From contig PHBW01000034.1 of assembly GCA_002840715.1 (NCBI GenBank), positions 1 to 32,270 of the forward strand: a stretch of DNA of 32,270 nucleotides. The letters run 5' to 3'. Below are positions 16,017 to 24,674 of this stretch, piece by piece. The position numbers and the translations under genes were made by a program. The first letter of the stretch is position 1, and every line of letters begins with the position of its first letter. This DNA comes from Chloroflexi bacterium HGW-Chloroflexi-4 (GTDB lineage: Bacteria > Chloroflexota > Anaerolineae > Anaerolineales > Anaerolineaceae). The notes under the pieces were generated by a model that saw only the letters and a program-made list of their open reading frames with translations, made no database searches and was not told the DNA's origin.

Positions 16017-16057
16017 GTAGCGGGGGTGCGATATGAACATTCGATCTCTGGGTTACG
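16017..16057 (-). pseudogene. tRNA 3'-half relic (copy 2b)
   Basis: This is the most decayed copy: GTAGCGGGGGTGCGAT matches copy 3 but the T-loop region reads ATATGAACATTCG and the anticodon region is replaced by the ACGCCAGCACCCAG insertion shared with copy 1. The minus-strand terminator hairpin behind it (15983-16006) is kept. Confidence 0.5.
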
Positions 16058-16315
16058 CCAGCACCCAGCGCGGTGTGAGTCAAAGACCTGAATCCATGGC
16101 ACAATATCCCAGTTTCATCAGGATTTGTGCGGCGGGCTCTGCAAACCCTGGCACTGCCCGCCAGGGCATGTGTCAGCCGACCTGACGAACTCTGGTCTAC
16201 GCTTGCCGGGCACGCTGCGGTAGCTAATCGATATTCGTATAGTATCTGTTTTACGTGGGTTCGTCAAGAACTTATTCTTTCTTTGGTCTTTCGGGCCCTC
16301 AACTAAGGTGCGATG

Positions 16316-16331
16316 TATAATTAATTCCAGA
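16316..16331 (+). promoter_or_regulatory. TATAAT -10 box of a probable leaderless promoter (second LAL regulator)
   Basis: TATAAT at 16316-16321 lies ten bases before the ATG at 16332, exactly as at the first regulator. No ribosome-binding sequence lies between. Confidence 0.6.
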
Positions 16332-19085
16332 ATGTCAGACTCCCTTATCCTTACGAAACTTTACATTCCTCCTATACGGCGGGCAATCGTTCCACGCCCG
16401 GCTCTGATTGCACGATTAAATGAAGGACTAGCTACAAACCGCAAATTGACCCTCATCTCTGCTCCCGCCGGTTTTGGCAAAACCACGCTCGTCAGTGAGT
16501 GGGCATCCAGGTGCGGCAGACCGGTAGCATGGCTATCGCTGGATGAAGGGGACAATGATCCCACACGCTTTCTAGTTTATATCGTGAAGGCGATGCAAAC
16601 CATCACGTCAAAGATTGGCGCAGATGTGGTAGCCGCCCTTCAATCTGCCCGGCCACCGTCTTCCGAATCACTCCTGACGTCTTTGTTGAATGAGATCGCC
16701 GCCCTCCCGGACAAATTCATCCTCGTCTTGGACGATTACCACATGCTTGATTCCAAGCCGGTTGACCAGGCGCTCACCTTTATGGTGGAGCACATGCCTC
16801 CGCAGATGGTTCTGATTATCGCTACCCGTGAGGATCCCCAGTTGCCCTTAGCCCGCCTGCGGGCCCATGGACAATTGATCGAGCTACGTGCCGCTGATTT
16901 ACGCTTTACACCCACCGAGGCCGCTGACTTTCTCAACCAAGTGATGGGCTTGAACCTCTCAACCGATGACATCGCCGCGTTGGAAACTCGCACCGAAGGC
17001 TGGATCGCCGGCTTGCAACTGGCCGCACTGTCAGTGCAGGGACATCATGATGCCGCCAGCTTCATCCAATCGTTCACCGGCAGCCACCGCTTTATCCTGG
17101 ACTATCTGGTGGAAGAGGTTCTACAACGCCAGCCTGAACGTGTCAGCAGTTTCTTGCTCCAAACCTCTATTCTCGATCAGTTATATAGTCCTCTTTGCGA
17201 CGCTGTTACTGAACAGACGGATTGTAAGGAGATGCTGAAAGCACTCGAGCGAGACAACCTGTTCGTCATTCCGCTCGATGATCAGCGTCAGTGGTATCGC
17301 TATCACCATCTATTCGCCGATGTTCTGCTTGAACATCTGATGGGGACGCAACCGGAGATGGTAGCTATTCTCCACAGTCGGGCGAGTGAATGGTATGAAA
17401 AAAACGGACTACCGCACGATGCCATCCGCCACGCGTTGGCCGGCAAGGATTTCGAGCGAGCGGCGAGCCTGATCGAACTGGAGATTCCAGAAACGCGCAG
17501 GAACAGACGAGGAACCACGGTCACGGAGCTTGGCTGGCTAAAGGCACTCCCTGATGAACTGGTCCGCTTCAGGCCGGTGCTCTGTGTTCACTATGCTTAC
17601 GCATTATTTGGTGGCGGAGAGGTCGGTGGCGTTGAACCCTGGCTGCGGGATGCCGAACGCTGGCTGGACTCAATGGGCGATACGACCGGGATGATCGTCG
17701 TGGACAATGGGACATTTAAACGTCTCCCGGGGATGATTTCCATGCTCCGCGCCGCGCGCGCCCTGGCCAGGGGCGATATGCCCGAGACTGCAAAGAACGC
17801 TCGACGAGTGCTTGATCTCGCATCTGAGGATGATCACCTGATGATCGGTGGGGCAGCCTCACAGTTGGGGCTCGCTGCATGGACAAGCGGGGATCTCGAT
17901 GCCGCCCGTCAGATGATCGCGAATGGCATGGAACATGTGCGGCTGGCCGGGTACATCTCTCCAGCCATCGGCAACGCCCTTACCCTGGCGGATATACAGA
18001 TTGCGCAAGGCCTTCTCCGCGATGCAATGACCACCTATCAGAAGACCCTAAAGTGGGCGGAAGAGGCGGGTGCGCCAATCCTGCGAGGAGCAGCAGATAT
18101 GTACGTGGGCATGAGCGCCATTCAGTGTGAGCATAATGATCTGAAGACCGCCACGCAACATCTGCTCACCAGCCAGGCGCTGGGTGAACTTGCCAGCTTA
18201 CCGCAAAACCCGTATCGCTGGTGCGCGGCGATGGCGCGTATTAAACAAGCCCAGGGCGATCTGGACGTTGCGCTGCAATTACTCGAAGAGGCCGAGCGCG
18301 TCTACGATGCCAACTTCTCCCCGAATGTGCGCCCGATCACGACGCGGAAGACCCGGGTATGGATAGCCCAGGGTCGCTTGGGTGAAGCCCTGAGGTGGGT
18401 GCATGATAAGGGACTCTCGGCTGATGATAAACCCAGCTACCTGCACGAGTACGATCACATCACTCTGGCCAGGGTGCTCCTAGCCCTCTATCAAAACGGC
18501 CACACAAGCCTCTCTATTCAAGAAACAATGAGGCTGTTGGAGCGCTTGCTGAAAGCCGCAGTGGAACGTGACGGGATGGGCAGCGTGATCGAAATTCGGA
18601 TATTGCAAGCAATGGCTTATAACGCGCAAGGTAACCTTCCTGATGCACTCCTGTCTATTCAGCAGGCACTTGCATTAGCGGAGCCACAAGGTTACGTTCG
18701 CATATTCCTTGACGAAGGACCAAGCATGATGGAAATGCTTCGTGAAGGAGTCGTACGCGGAATTATGCCAGACTACACAGGTATCCTTCTGGCAGCATTT
18801 GAAACGGAGCAACTGGGTAGTGCAGGCGAATCTCCTCTCCCCACCCCCCTGGCTGTGCTCCCGAAAGGACACCGGGACGGTGAGCCTCTTACCGAGCTGC
18901 TAAGCCAGCGTGAGCTTGAAGTTCTTCGAATGTTCAAAACCGAGCTTTCCGGGCCGGAGATCGCCCGTGAACTCGCGATCGCCTTGAGCACAGTCCGCAC
19001 ACATACCAAGAGCATCTACAGTAAACTCAATGTCAATAATCGCCGGGCGGCCGTCAAACGGGCGGCTGAGTTGAATTTGACCTAA
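16332..19085 (+). CDS. LAL/MalT-type ATP-dependent LuxR transcriptional regulator (module B)
   Basis: The 917-residue protein is a paralogue of the 10314 product. It has Walker A 'APAGFGKTT' (44-52), Walker B 'LVLDDYH', the 'IATREDPQLPLARLR' segment, a long TPR-like region and the C-terminal LuxR helix-turn-helix 'LSQRELEVLRMFKTELSGPE', 'IARELAIALSTVRTHTKSIY'. The NTPase and DNA-binding parts are much more alike between the two than the middle helical region, so they may respond to different inducers but read related sites. The ATG at 16332 matches the start of the paralogue; GTG 16308 would cover the -10 box. It probably controls the operon downstream. Confidence 0.93.
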   Translation: MSDSLILTKLYIPPIRRAIVPRPALIARLNEGLATNRKLTLISAPAGFGKTTLVSEWASRCGRPVAWLSLDEGDNDPTRFLVYIVKAMQTITSKIGADVVAALQSARPPSSESLLTSLLNEIAALPDKFILVLDDYHMLDSKPVDQALTFMVEHMPPQMVLIIATREDPQLPLARLRAHGQLIELRAADLRFTPTEAADFLNQVMGLNLSTDDIAALETRTEGWIAGLQLAALSVQGHHDAASFIQSFTGSHRFILDYLVEEVLQRQPERVSSFLLQTSILDQLYSPLCDAVTEQTDCKEMLKALERDNLFVIPLDDQRQWYRYHHLFADVLLEHLMGTQPEMVAILHSRASEWYEKNGLPHDAIRHALAGKDFERAASLIELEIPETRRNRRGTTVTELGWLKALPDELVRFRPVLCVHYAYALFGGGEVGGVEPWLRDAERWLDSMGDTTGMIVVDNGTFKRLPGMISMLRAARALARGDMPETAKNARRVLDLASEDDHLMIGGAASQLGLAAWTSGDLDAARQMIANGMEHVRLAGYISPAIGNALTLADIQIAQGLLRDAMTTYQKTLKWAEEAGAPILRGAADMYVGMSAIQCEHNDLKTATQHLLTSQALGELASLPQNPYRWCAAMARIKQAQGDLDVALQLLEEAERVYDANFSPNVRPITTRKTRVWIAQGRLGEALRWVHDKGLSADDKPSYLHEYDHITLARVLLALYQNGHTSLSIQETMRLLERLLKAAVERDGMGSVIEIRILQAMAYNAQGNLPDALLSIQQALALAEPQGYVRIFLDEGPSMMEMLREGVVRGIMPDYTGILLAAFETEQLGSAGESPLPTPLAVLPKGHRDGEPLTELLSQRELEVLRMFKTELSGPEIARELAIALSTVRTHTKSIYSKLNVNNRRAAVKRAAELNLT

Positions 19086-19121
19086 CCACTTATAAGCTTT
19101 GCCCAAGTCAGGAATCCATTT

Positions 19122-19148
19122 AGCCTTGCCAGATAAACTGGCAGGGCT
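19122..19148 (+). terminator. hairpin after LAL regulator B
   Basis: AGCCTTGCCAG (19122-19132) pairs with CTGGCAGGGCT (19138-19148) with one G-T pair. No T run follows, so termination may be partial. Its core (TTGCCAG/CTGGCA) resembles the module A terminator. Confidence 0.5.
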
Positions 19149-19173
19149 ACTTACATCCCCAGCCTCCTTACTC

Positions 19174-19197
19174 AAATATCCCCACAAATATCCCCAC
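19174..19197 (+). repeat. two perfect tandem 12-bp repeats before the small conserved gene (module B)
   Basis: AAATATCCCCAC occurs twice head to tail and is followed by a CCCC..GGGG hairpin and ATCCCCCCAC. It lies about 110 bases before the 19307 start and is a candidate operator. Confidence 0.5.
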
Positions 19198-19306
19198 TTA
19201 TGGGGAAGACATCCCCCCACATTAATTGTTATATTGTGGCTGAAGATAACTACGAATGCAACACTATAAGATCAAGTCATGTAGGGAAAAATATTTGAGG
19301 CATAGA

Positions 19307-19579
19307 ATGAGTGAAAACCACACATCCCCGCAGGATCATCACGAACCAGGGGTATATGAAATCCGAATCAAGGGACACCTTGATAACAAGTGGACTGACT
19401 GGTTTGAGGGTCTGACCATCACGCTGGAAGACAACGGCGATACGCTGTTAACCGGCCCGGTGGTCGATCAGGCCGCATTGCATGGATTGCTCAAAAAAGT
19501 GCGCAACCTGGGAATGCCATTGGTCTCGGTCAGTCCTGTCGAACACGGCGAAGCGAATCAGTCAAATTTCAAATCCTAA
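19307..19579 (+). CDS. small conserved protein, 'GHLD-KWTDW-GLTI' family (module B)
   Basis: The 90-residue soluble protein reads 'YEIRIKGHLDNKWTDWFEGL', 'TITLEDNGDTLLTGPVVDQA', 'ALHGLLKKVRNLGMPLVSV'. It is nearly identical in its core to the 13202 product but lacks that protein's Pro/Gly tail, so about 90 residues is the more likely native length. The start is set at ATG 19307, which aligns with the paralogue (MSEN against MSDK); GAGG lies at 19297-19300. No function is established for the family. It is the first gene after the regulator in both modules. Confidence 0.85.
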   Translation: MSENHTSPQDHHEPGVYEIRIKGHLDNKWTDWFEGLTITLEDNGDTLLTGPVVDQAALHGLLKKVRNLGMPLVSVSPVEHGEANQSNFKS

Positions 19580-19634
19580 ATAGGCGTAGGTGGCTTGTTT
19601 ACGCCAAAATCAATCACAAAAAAAGGAGAAAGAA

Positions 19635-20042
19635 ATGAATACAAACAAATCGACTACCGGAATTGATCCAAGAGTAAAACTTTCGTTGTTATGGATATTT
19701 GTAGTACTGCTTATGGTTTATGCAGATATTGTTTCTTTACTGGATCCCACTTCTCCGATCCGCGAAGTAATGGCGGGAGCTCCATTGCCCGCGGGTGGTT
19801 TGCTGGCGGGCGCATTATTAATGATAATTTCAATTTCCCCGGTTATGTTGTCCTGGGTTTTGAGCTACAAAGTAAATCGCTGGGTAAGCATCATCATTGG
19901 TGCATACATGATTGTATATATCGTTATAGGTGGGCACGGTTTGTATTATGTGTTGTTTGAAACTGTGGAAGTTGCGTGCATATTACTAACTATCTGGTTT
20001 ACTTGGAAGTGGAAACCAGCCGATGCGCCTAATATCGGTTGA
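19635..20042 (+). CDS. small four-helix membrane protein (DUF6326-like), module B
   Basis: The 135-residue protein begins 'MNTNKSTTGIDPRVKLSLLW' and continues 'IFVVLLMVYADIVSLLDP', with four hydrophobic helices and 'YKVNRWVSIIIGAYMIVYIV' before 'TIWFTWKWKP'. It is homologous to the 13660 and 15095 products. The 'YADI.SLLDP' element supports placement near DUF6326. AAAAGGAG precedes the ATG. Function is unknown. It opens the long membrane-protein operon of module B. Confidence 0.78.
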   Translation: MNTNKSTTGIDPRVKLSLLWIFVVLLMVYADIVSLLDPTSPIREVMAGAPLPAGGLLAGALLMIISISPVMLSWVLSYKVNRWVSIIIGAYMIVYIVIGGHGLYYVLFETVEVACILLTIWFTWKWKPADAPNIG

Positions 20043-20060
20043 TGTTTTTCTGCAAGAAAT

Positions 20061-20089
20061 CCATCGGTCTCGATAAGCGAGACCGATGG
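20061..20089 (+). promoter_or_regulatory. intercistronic perfect hairpin
   Basis: CCATCGGTCTCG (20061-20072) pairs perfectly with CGAGACCGATGG (20078-20089) around ATAAG. No T run follows, so it is more likely an mRNA stability or attenuating structure than a full terminator. Confidence 0.5.
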
Positions 20090-20131
20090 AATGAAACTCA
20101 TCAACGTCGTTCAATAAAGGAGATAAATAAA

Positions 20132-20851
20132 ATGAATACGACCAAAGTAAGGACCCGTGGGTCAGACAGAAAAACTGCAGCAATCGTGGGCGTGCTATTC
20201 ATCCTGGGGACGGTTCCAGCCCTGCTGAGCCTGCCCCTCATGCAAAACACGGTAAGCGCTCCGGATCATCTGATTGCGATCTCCACCAATGCAGGTCAGA
20301 TGATCCTCTTCACGGCGATTAAATTCTTCATGGGGATTGCCTGTGCCGGTATTGGCCTGGCGCTGTATCCGGTCCTGAAGAAATTCAACGAAGGCCTGGC
20401 GATCGGTGCAGCTGGCTTCAGGGTGATCGAGGGAATGACCAGTGTTGTTGGTGCTCTTCTCTATATTTTTTTATTGGCGCTGAGCCAGGAATTCGTGAAA
20501 GCTGGCGCTCCGGCAGCATCGTACTTTCAGACCGCAGATGCAGTGATCAATGCAGGAATCGGATGGTTTAGAGATGTGGCCATGCTATTAACTTTCGGTA
20601 TCGGCGCCTTGTTGTACTATATTGTCTTCTATCAATACAGACTCGTTCCCCGATGGCTAACCGTTTGGGGTCTGGTTGGAATCACATCGACCATGATCAG
20701 TACTGTGTTGGTAATGTTCCATGTCATCGCTCCCTTCTCCACAATCCTGATTATTTTACAAATGCCGATCTTGCCGCAGGAACTGGTTTTGGCGGTCTGG
20801 CTGATCTTGAAAGGATTCAATCCGTCGGCGGGTGCTTCCAGGACTGCGTGA
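20132..20851 (+). CDS. DUF4386 family membrane protein
   Basis: The 239-residue protein starts 'MNTTKVRTRGSDRKTAAIVG' followed by 'VLFILGTVPALLSLPL'. It contains 'FRVIEGMTSVVGALLYIFLL' and 'IGWFRDVAMLLTFGIGALLY', then 'RLVPRWLTVWGLVGI', all typical of the six- to seven-helix DUF4386 family. The family's function is unknown. AAGGAG (20117-20122) supports ATG 20132; a longer frame from 20039 would run over the intercistronic hairpin. Its first codons resemble the starts of 13660 and 19635 (ATGAATAC.A), suggesting a shared initiation region. Confidence 0.85.
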   Translation: MNTTKVRTRGSDRKTAAIVGVLFILGTVPALLSLPLMQNTVSAPDHLIAISTNAGQMILFTAIKFFMGIACAGIGLALYPVLKKFNEGLAIGAAGFRVIEGMTSVVGALLYIFLLALSQEFVKAGAPAASYFQTADAVINAGIGWFRDVAMLLTFGIGALLYYIVFYQYRLVPRWLTVWGLVGITSTMISTVLVMFHVIAPFSTILIILQMPILPQELVLAVWLILKGFNPSAGASRTA

Positions 20852-20879
20852 GTAGATACGAATTAAGGAGAAAATAAAA

Positions 20880-21317
20880 ATGTTAAAAAAAGGTTCGATG
20901 GTTCTGTCAATATGGTGCGGCATCAACTTCATGCTTGCCTTTATCATCCTTTGCTATGTAATCGTGCTCGGAAAGGATTCTCCTATTTTGCAGGTGGCTT
21001 CTTTTTCAGAAGTTGAAATGGCCAACCTTAGTTCCAAAACCATTGCAGCGCTCAATTGTTTCACGATCCTGTACAACTCCTGCTCGCTGATGGTCTCCAT
21101 ATTGACATGGCCGCTCATCCGCAGAAACCTCGCCGCCGGGGAAAAATGGGCTTTCTGGCTGCTTGTTGGGGTCATCGGATTCATTGAAGCTATGGCTTTT
21201 CTCGCTTCATCGTATATCGGAAATGGGCGCTGGCAGGTGAATGTTGTTCAAAGTTTTCTATACCTTACAGGAATAGGCCTGTCAGGATTTTCTATCTTCA
21301 AAGGAGTAAAAAAATGA
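20880..21317 (+). CDS. four-helix membrane protein of unknown family
   Basis: The 145-residue hydrophobic protein starts 'MLKKGSMVLSIWCGINFMLA' and 'FIILCYVIVLG'; helices lie at about 5-30, 55-78, 90-112 and 120-140. I do not recognise a family. AAGGAG precedes the ATG, and its stop overlaps the next start by four bases (ATGA at 21314), so it is translationally coupled to the second DUF4386 gene. Confidence 0.75.
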   Translation: MLKKGSMVLSIWCGINFMLAFIILCYVIVLGKDSPILQVASFSEVEMANLSSKTIAALNCFTILYNSCSLMVSILTWPLIRRNLAAGEKWAFWLLVGVIGFIEAMAFLASSYIGNGRWQVNVVQSFLYLTGIGLSGFSIFKGVKK

Positions 21318-22000
21318 ATTCAATTATGAAGATCGCAAGAACCGCCGGTGTGTTTTACCTGCTTTACGTGGTCACCTCGGTCATCGCCAACCTATTCGGG
21401 AAATTCGTATTCGTGGAAGCACCGGTCACAATTGATCACATACTGACCCATGCAACGCAATTCCGTATCGGTTTTGTGATCAACCTCTTCTCGGTCGTTT
21501 TGTTCCTATTGGCGGCGTGGGCTTTGTACGTGCTGCTGAAGCCGGTGAATAAAGATTTAGCTTTATTGTTCCTGTTATTCAATGTTGCCGGTTTTGCGGT
21601 CTGGTTATTCAGCTCGCTTTGCCTTTTTGGCAGCCTGGTGATCCTGAATGGAACTGAAGCCATCAAAGCCTTCCAACCGGATCAACTGCATGCTCTGGCG
21701 GTGTTCTGCTTCGGTTTATACAAAACTGGAGTCTTTATTGCCCAGGTGCCTTACGGGGTCTGGCTCTTTCCGCTCGGTTACCTGGTCCTTAAATCGGGAT
21801 TCCTTCCAAAGATCCTTGGAATGCTGTTGATCGCGGATGGTATTTGCCAGTTCGTTTATGTCTGCCAGCGATTGATCCTCCCCGATCTCGCTGTCATTGC
21901 ATATCCCTGCCTGGTGGTTAGTTTCATTGCTGAAGTCTCACTGGCGATGTGGCTTGCCATTAAGGCCGTGAAACCTCGCTTGTCCGTGAATCCGGAATAA
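21314..22000 (+). CDS. DUF4386 family membrane protein (second copy)
   Basis: The 228-residue protein opens 'IMKIARTAGVFYLLYVVTSV', the usual start of DUF4386 proteins, and carries 'VNLFSVVLFLLAAWALYVLL'-like and 'IAQVPYGVWLFPLGYLVLKS' segments and 'FLPKILGMLLIADGICQFVY'. It has about six helices. It is only distantly related to the 20132 product. Its ribosome site (AAGGAG, 21301-21306) lies inside the end of the preceding gene. Confidence 0.85.
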   Translation: MNSIMKIARTAGVFYLLYVVTSVIANLFGKFVFVEAPVTIDHILTHATQFRIGFVINLFSVVLFLLAAWALYVLLKPVNKDLALLFLLFNVAGFAVWLFSSLCLFGSLVILNGTEAIKAFQPDQLHALAVFCFGLYKTGVFIAQVPYGVWLFPLGYLVLKSGFLPKILGMLLIADGICQFVYVCQRLILPDLAVIAYPCLVVSFIAEVSLAMWLAIKAVKPRLSVNPE

Positions 22001-22017
22001 GGGAAAGAGTAAAGGTG

Positions 22018-22488
22018 ATGAATAAAAAAGGAATTTTCAAAAAGGTGTTGGTGCTGACTCTGGTGGGAGGTATGGCTTTTTGGCTGGCAAACTTCGCCAT
22101 CTCGCGGACCTCTTTCGCGGCGGATTACCGGGCTGCAATGAACATTTCTTATTACCCAATGCTGCTCGAATCCCTGGTCGGAGGTCTGGTCATCGGTTTA
22201 TGGGTCAGCTATTTATTGGTGCGTTTCTACAACCGGATCCCATTCAACAATCCGATCCTCAAATCCGTCTTACTGAGCTCGTTGATCCTGGTCTTCGTCA
22301 CCATCACTCTCAGTGGTCCATCAAGTTTCCTCACCACAGGGAATATCTTAAGATATTTCATTCTGGGCACAAGTTTTAATGTGATCCGCATCACCGCCCT
22401 GGGTATCGCCATTGGTTTTGTATGTAAAAAACAATATTCGGCAATCAAACCCTCTGTTGTGATAACCACTCCTGCAGGTTTGGAATAA
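22018..22488 (+). CDS. four-helix membrane protein, paralogue of the next gene
   Basis: The 156-residue protein reads 'FKKVLVLTLVGGMAFWLANF' and 'LVGGLVIGLWVSYLLVRFYN', with four hydrophobic segments, and aligns with the 22499 product along its length (shared 'GG.AFW', 'GG.VI...VS..L.RF', 'P..N...K...LS'). The family is not recognised. ATG 22018 is chosen over the GTG three bases before it; GAAAGAG/AAAGG lies upstream. Confidence 0.75.
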   Translation: MNKKGIFKKVLVLTLVGGMAFWLANFAISRTSFAADYRAAMNISYYPMLLESLVGGLVIGLWVSYLLVRFYNRIPFNNPILKSVLLSSLILVFVTITLSGPSSFLTTGNILRYFILGTSFNVIRITALGIAIGFVCKKQYSAIKPSVVITTPAGLE

Positions 22489-22498
22489 GGAAACAGCC

Positions 22499-22960
22499 AT
22501 GCAAATCAGGATAATAGATACTGCTAGAGCACAGAGTTCTCGAGAATTATCGAAGAGACTACTTGCATTGACTGCGGCAGGAGGTGCAGCATTCTGGATC
22601 ACTGACTTCTTAATGGCAGTTTCCCCTATTGCTGCAGCCTATAAGGCCGCGTTCTCATTCTCTTCTCTGCCTGCGGCCCTGGTTGCAGCGCTGGCTGGCG
22701 GAATGGTGATCGCATTTAGCGTCAGTTTTTTTCTGTTTCGGTTCTTTGGCAGGCTCCCCGGCAAAAATCCCTTTTTCAAGGCATTGATTCTAAGCTTTAG
22801 CGCCATGGTCATGATCGAAGTCCTTTCTGCCCTTGGAGACCCGGCTCATGCCTCCGTCTACCTCCTGCTCGACACAGCAATGAATGCTCCCAGGTTTCTT
22901 GCCCTTGGATTGGTGATAGGCTATTTTTTTGAAAAGCAAAACAGAAAGGTTCAATTATGA
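22499..22960 (+). CDS. four-helix membrane protein, paralogue of the preceding gene
   Basis: The 153-residue protein reads 'LLALTAAGGAAFWITDFLMA', 'LAGGMVIAFSVSFFLFRFFG' and ends 'LALGLVIGYFFEKQNRKVQL'. It is a tandem duplicate of the 22018 product that has diverged strongly. It is coupled to the next gene by a four-base overlap (ATGA at 22957), so the membrane protein and the oxidoreductase are made together. Confidence 0.75.
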   Translation: MQIRIIDTARAQSSRELSKRLLALTAAGGAAFWITDFLMAVSPIAAAYKAAFSFSSLPAALVAALAGGMVIAFSVSFFLFRFFGRLPGKNPFFKALILSFSAMVMIEVLSALGDPAHASVYLLLDTAMNAPRFLALGLVIGYFFEKQNRKVQL

Positions 22961-23934
22961 AAGCAATGATCTGCCCCAGATACGGTTCACCGGATGTTCT
23001 TCAGCTCCGGGAGGTGGAGAAACCTACTCCGCAACCGGATGAAGTGTTGATCCAGATTCACGCAGCCTCTCTCAATTCGCGCGACTTGCGAATGCTGCGC
23101 GCAAATCCGATTTTTATGCGGCTGATGCCTGGAGGTCTTTTCCGTCCCAGAAACAATATCTTTGGAGGTGACTTAGCTGGGCGGGTTGAGGCAGTTGGCC
23201 GTAATGTCAAGCAGTTTAAACCGGGTGATGAAGTCTTTGGATTCTTGCCAAGTTCAACCGGCAAGGGCACCTTTGCTGAGTTTGTGTGTGCCAGCGAAAA
23301 CCTGTTGACACTGAAACCCGCCAATCTTACCTTCGAACAGGCGGCAGCAGTACCCTTGGCGGCGATGACTGCCTTGCAAGGGTTGCGTGACAAAGGCAAC
23401 ATAAAACCAGGGAAAAAGTTATTGATTAATGGCGCTTCTGGGGGTGTCGGAACATTTGCCGTGCAGATCGCCAAAGCATTCGGAGCGGAGGTCACCGCGG
23501 TGTGCAGCACAAAACATCTTGAATTGGCTCGTTCGCTCGGAGCAGATCACGTCATTGATTACAAGAAAGAAGATTTTACCCAAAACGGGCTGCAGTACGA
23601 CCTGATCCTGGCTGTAAATGGATACCATCCTATCAAAGATTACCTTCGCGCTTTGAATCCAGGTGGATTCCATGTTGTTGCCGGGGGTTCCATACGTCAA
23701 CTCATCCAGGCGGGGAGCAACAGAATAAGAATTTCTCAAACCAATGACCAGAAAACATTTGTTCTTTCGCTGAAACAAAACCAGGAGGACCTGATCATTA
23801 TTAAAGATTTCCTTGAATCCGGGAAGATCATACCGGTTATCGATAGATGTTACCCATTAAGTAAGACTCCTGAAGCTTTCTGGTATTTTGAGAAAGAACA
23901 CGCTCGAGGAAAAGTTGTTATTCGTGTGCTCTGA
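22957..23934 (+). CDS. NAD(P)-dependent MDR oxidoreductase, quinone-reductase-like (module B)
   Basis: The 325-residue protein is closely similar to the 14104 product: 'MKAMICPRYGSPDVLQLREV', 'GGDLAGRVEAVGRNVKQFKP', 'INGASGGVGTFAVQIAKAFG', 'SLGADHVIDYKKEDFTQNG', 'YPLSKTPEAFWYFEKEHARG'. Zinc-binding cysteines are absent. It should bind NAD(P)H and reduce a carbonyl, enone or quinone; the substrate is unknown. It is translationally coupled to 22499 and is the second soluble enzyme type kept in both modules, so it is likely central to what the modules do. Confidence 0.93.
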   Translation: MKAMICPRYGSPDVLQLREVEKPTPQPDEVLIQIHAASLNSRDLRMLRANPIFMRLMPGGLFRPRNNIFGGDLAGRVEAVGRNVKQFKPGDEVFGFLPSSTGKGTFAEFVCASENLLTLKPANLTFEQAAAVPLAAMTALQGLRDKGNIKPGKKLLINGASGGVGTFAVQIAKAFGAEVTAVCSTKHLELARSLGADHVIDYKKEDFTQNGLQYDLILAVNGYHPIKDYLRALNPGGFHVVAGGSIRQLIQAGSNRIRISQTNDQKTFVLSLKQNQEDLIIIKDFLESGKIIPVIDRCYPLSKTPEAFWYFEKEHARGKVVIRVL

Positions 23935-23977
23935 ACTTTTAGTAATTTATCCAATGATTGAAGGATGTGAGTAGAAA

Positions 23978-24577
23978 ATGACTTATCGAAGGAAAACTGT
24001 ATTGATTCTAGGTATGACCTCATTATTTATGTTCAGTCCACTGGCAATGAGCCTTTTTGGGCGTCCAATCCCGCTTTTTCAAAATCTTGGCTTTGAGAGG
24101 GGATCATTCGCCCCCCCTTTGGCTTGGGTGGTCGCTACGGCTGTAGCAATCGCTTATATCTTTTACACCATGAAAGTCATCCCTTTCGTTTTGGTCAAAC
24201 AGAAGGAAATCTCATTTTTCAAATTGCTAGGGGTTCTTGCAGCGCTCGTTGGCGGAATTGTTGAGGAAGTCTTTTTTAGGCATTGGCTTATGGATATGCT
24301 CATGGCAAGAGATGTCGGTCTCATTCTCCAGGTCATCATATCCGGCATTGTTTTTGGAGTAGCCCACACTGCATGGATTCTTTTCAAAGGCGATTTTAAG
24401 TTTGCGATCCCGGCAATTCTCTCTACCTTCATCTTAGGGTGTTTTCTTGCCATCGTATATCTTGTGGGTGGACGCAATTTGGGACCTTGCATATTTGCAC
24501 ATGTACTGATCAATATCGTTATCGAACCTTGGCTTATGTTGTCCTCAGTCTCAGGAAAATGGAGGCCTAACAACTGA
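23978..24577 (+). CDS. CPBP-family (CAAX-protease-like) intramembrane metalloprotease
   Basis: The 199-residue multi-helix protein has the family motifs 'GGIVEEVFFRHWL' (EExxxR, Glu96, Glu97, Arg101), 'FGVAH' (His130) and 'FAHVLINIV' (His175, Asn179). All the expected catalytic and metal residues are present. CPBP proteins cut substrates within the membrane or help in bacteriocin self-immunity; the role here is unknown. It lies 43 bases after the oxidoreductase and is probably the last or second-last gene of the module B operon. Confidence 0.88.
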   Translation: MTYRRKTVLILGMTSLFMFSPLAMSLFGRPIPLFQNLGFERGSFAPPLAWVVATAVAIAYIFYTMKVIPFVLVKQKEISFFKLLGVLAALVGGIVEEVFFRHWLMDMLMARDVGLILQVIISGIVFGVAHTAWILFKGDFKFAIPAILSTFILGCFLAIVYLVGGRNLGPCIFAHVLINIVIEPWLMLSSVSGKWRPNN

Positions 24578-24674
24578 TTCCTTGTCATCGTAATTGGAGA
24601 CTACAAGAAATATATCGGCTAGGAACAATTACTGAGGTTATTGCGTCTATCAACAATCAAGAAATGGAGAAAAA

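Larger units (their letters stand above)
15530..16265. repeat. dispersed repeat, copy 2 (long form), upstream of the second LAL regulator
   Basis: This long copy matches 25320-25960 almost throughout. It shares two tRNA-like fragments on the minus strand, the palindrome, 'GGTTAAAAACCTACCGA', 'TTGATCTATCTC' and 'AACGCATGTTTAAACC'. Its second half matches copy 1 at 9968-10240. Relative to the others it has insertions around 16096-16130 and 16140-16180. No open frame of note is present in the 15458-16331 gap. Confidence 0.85.
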
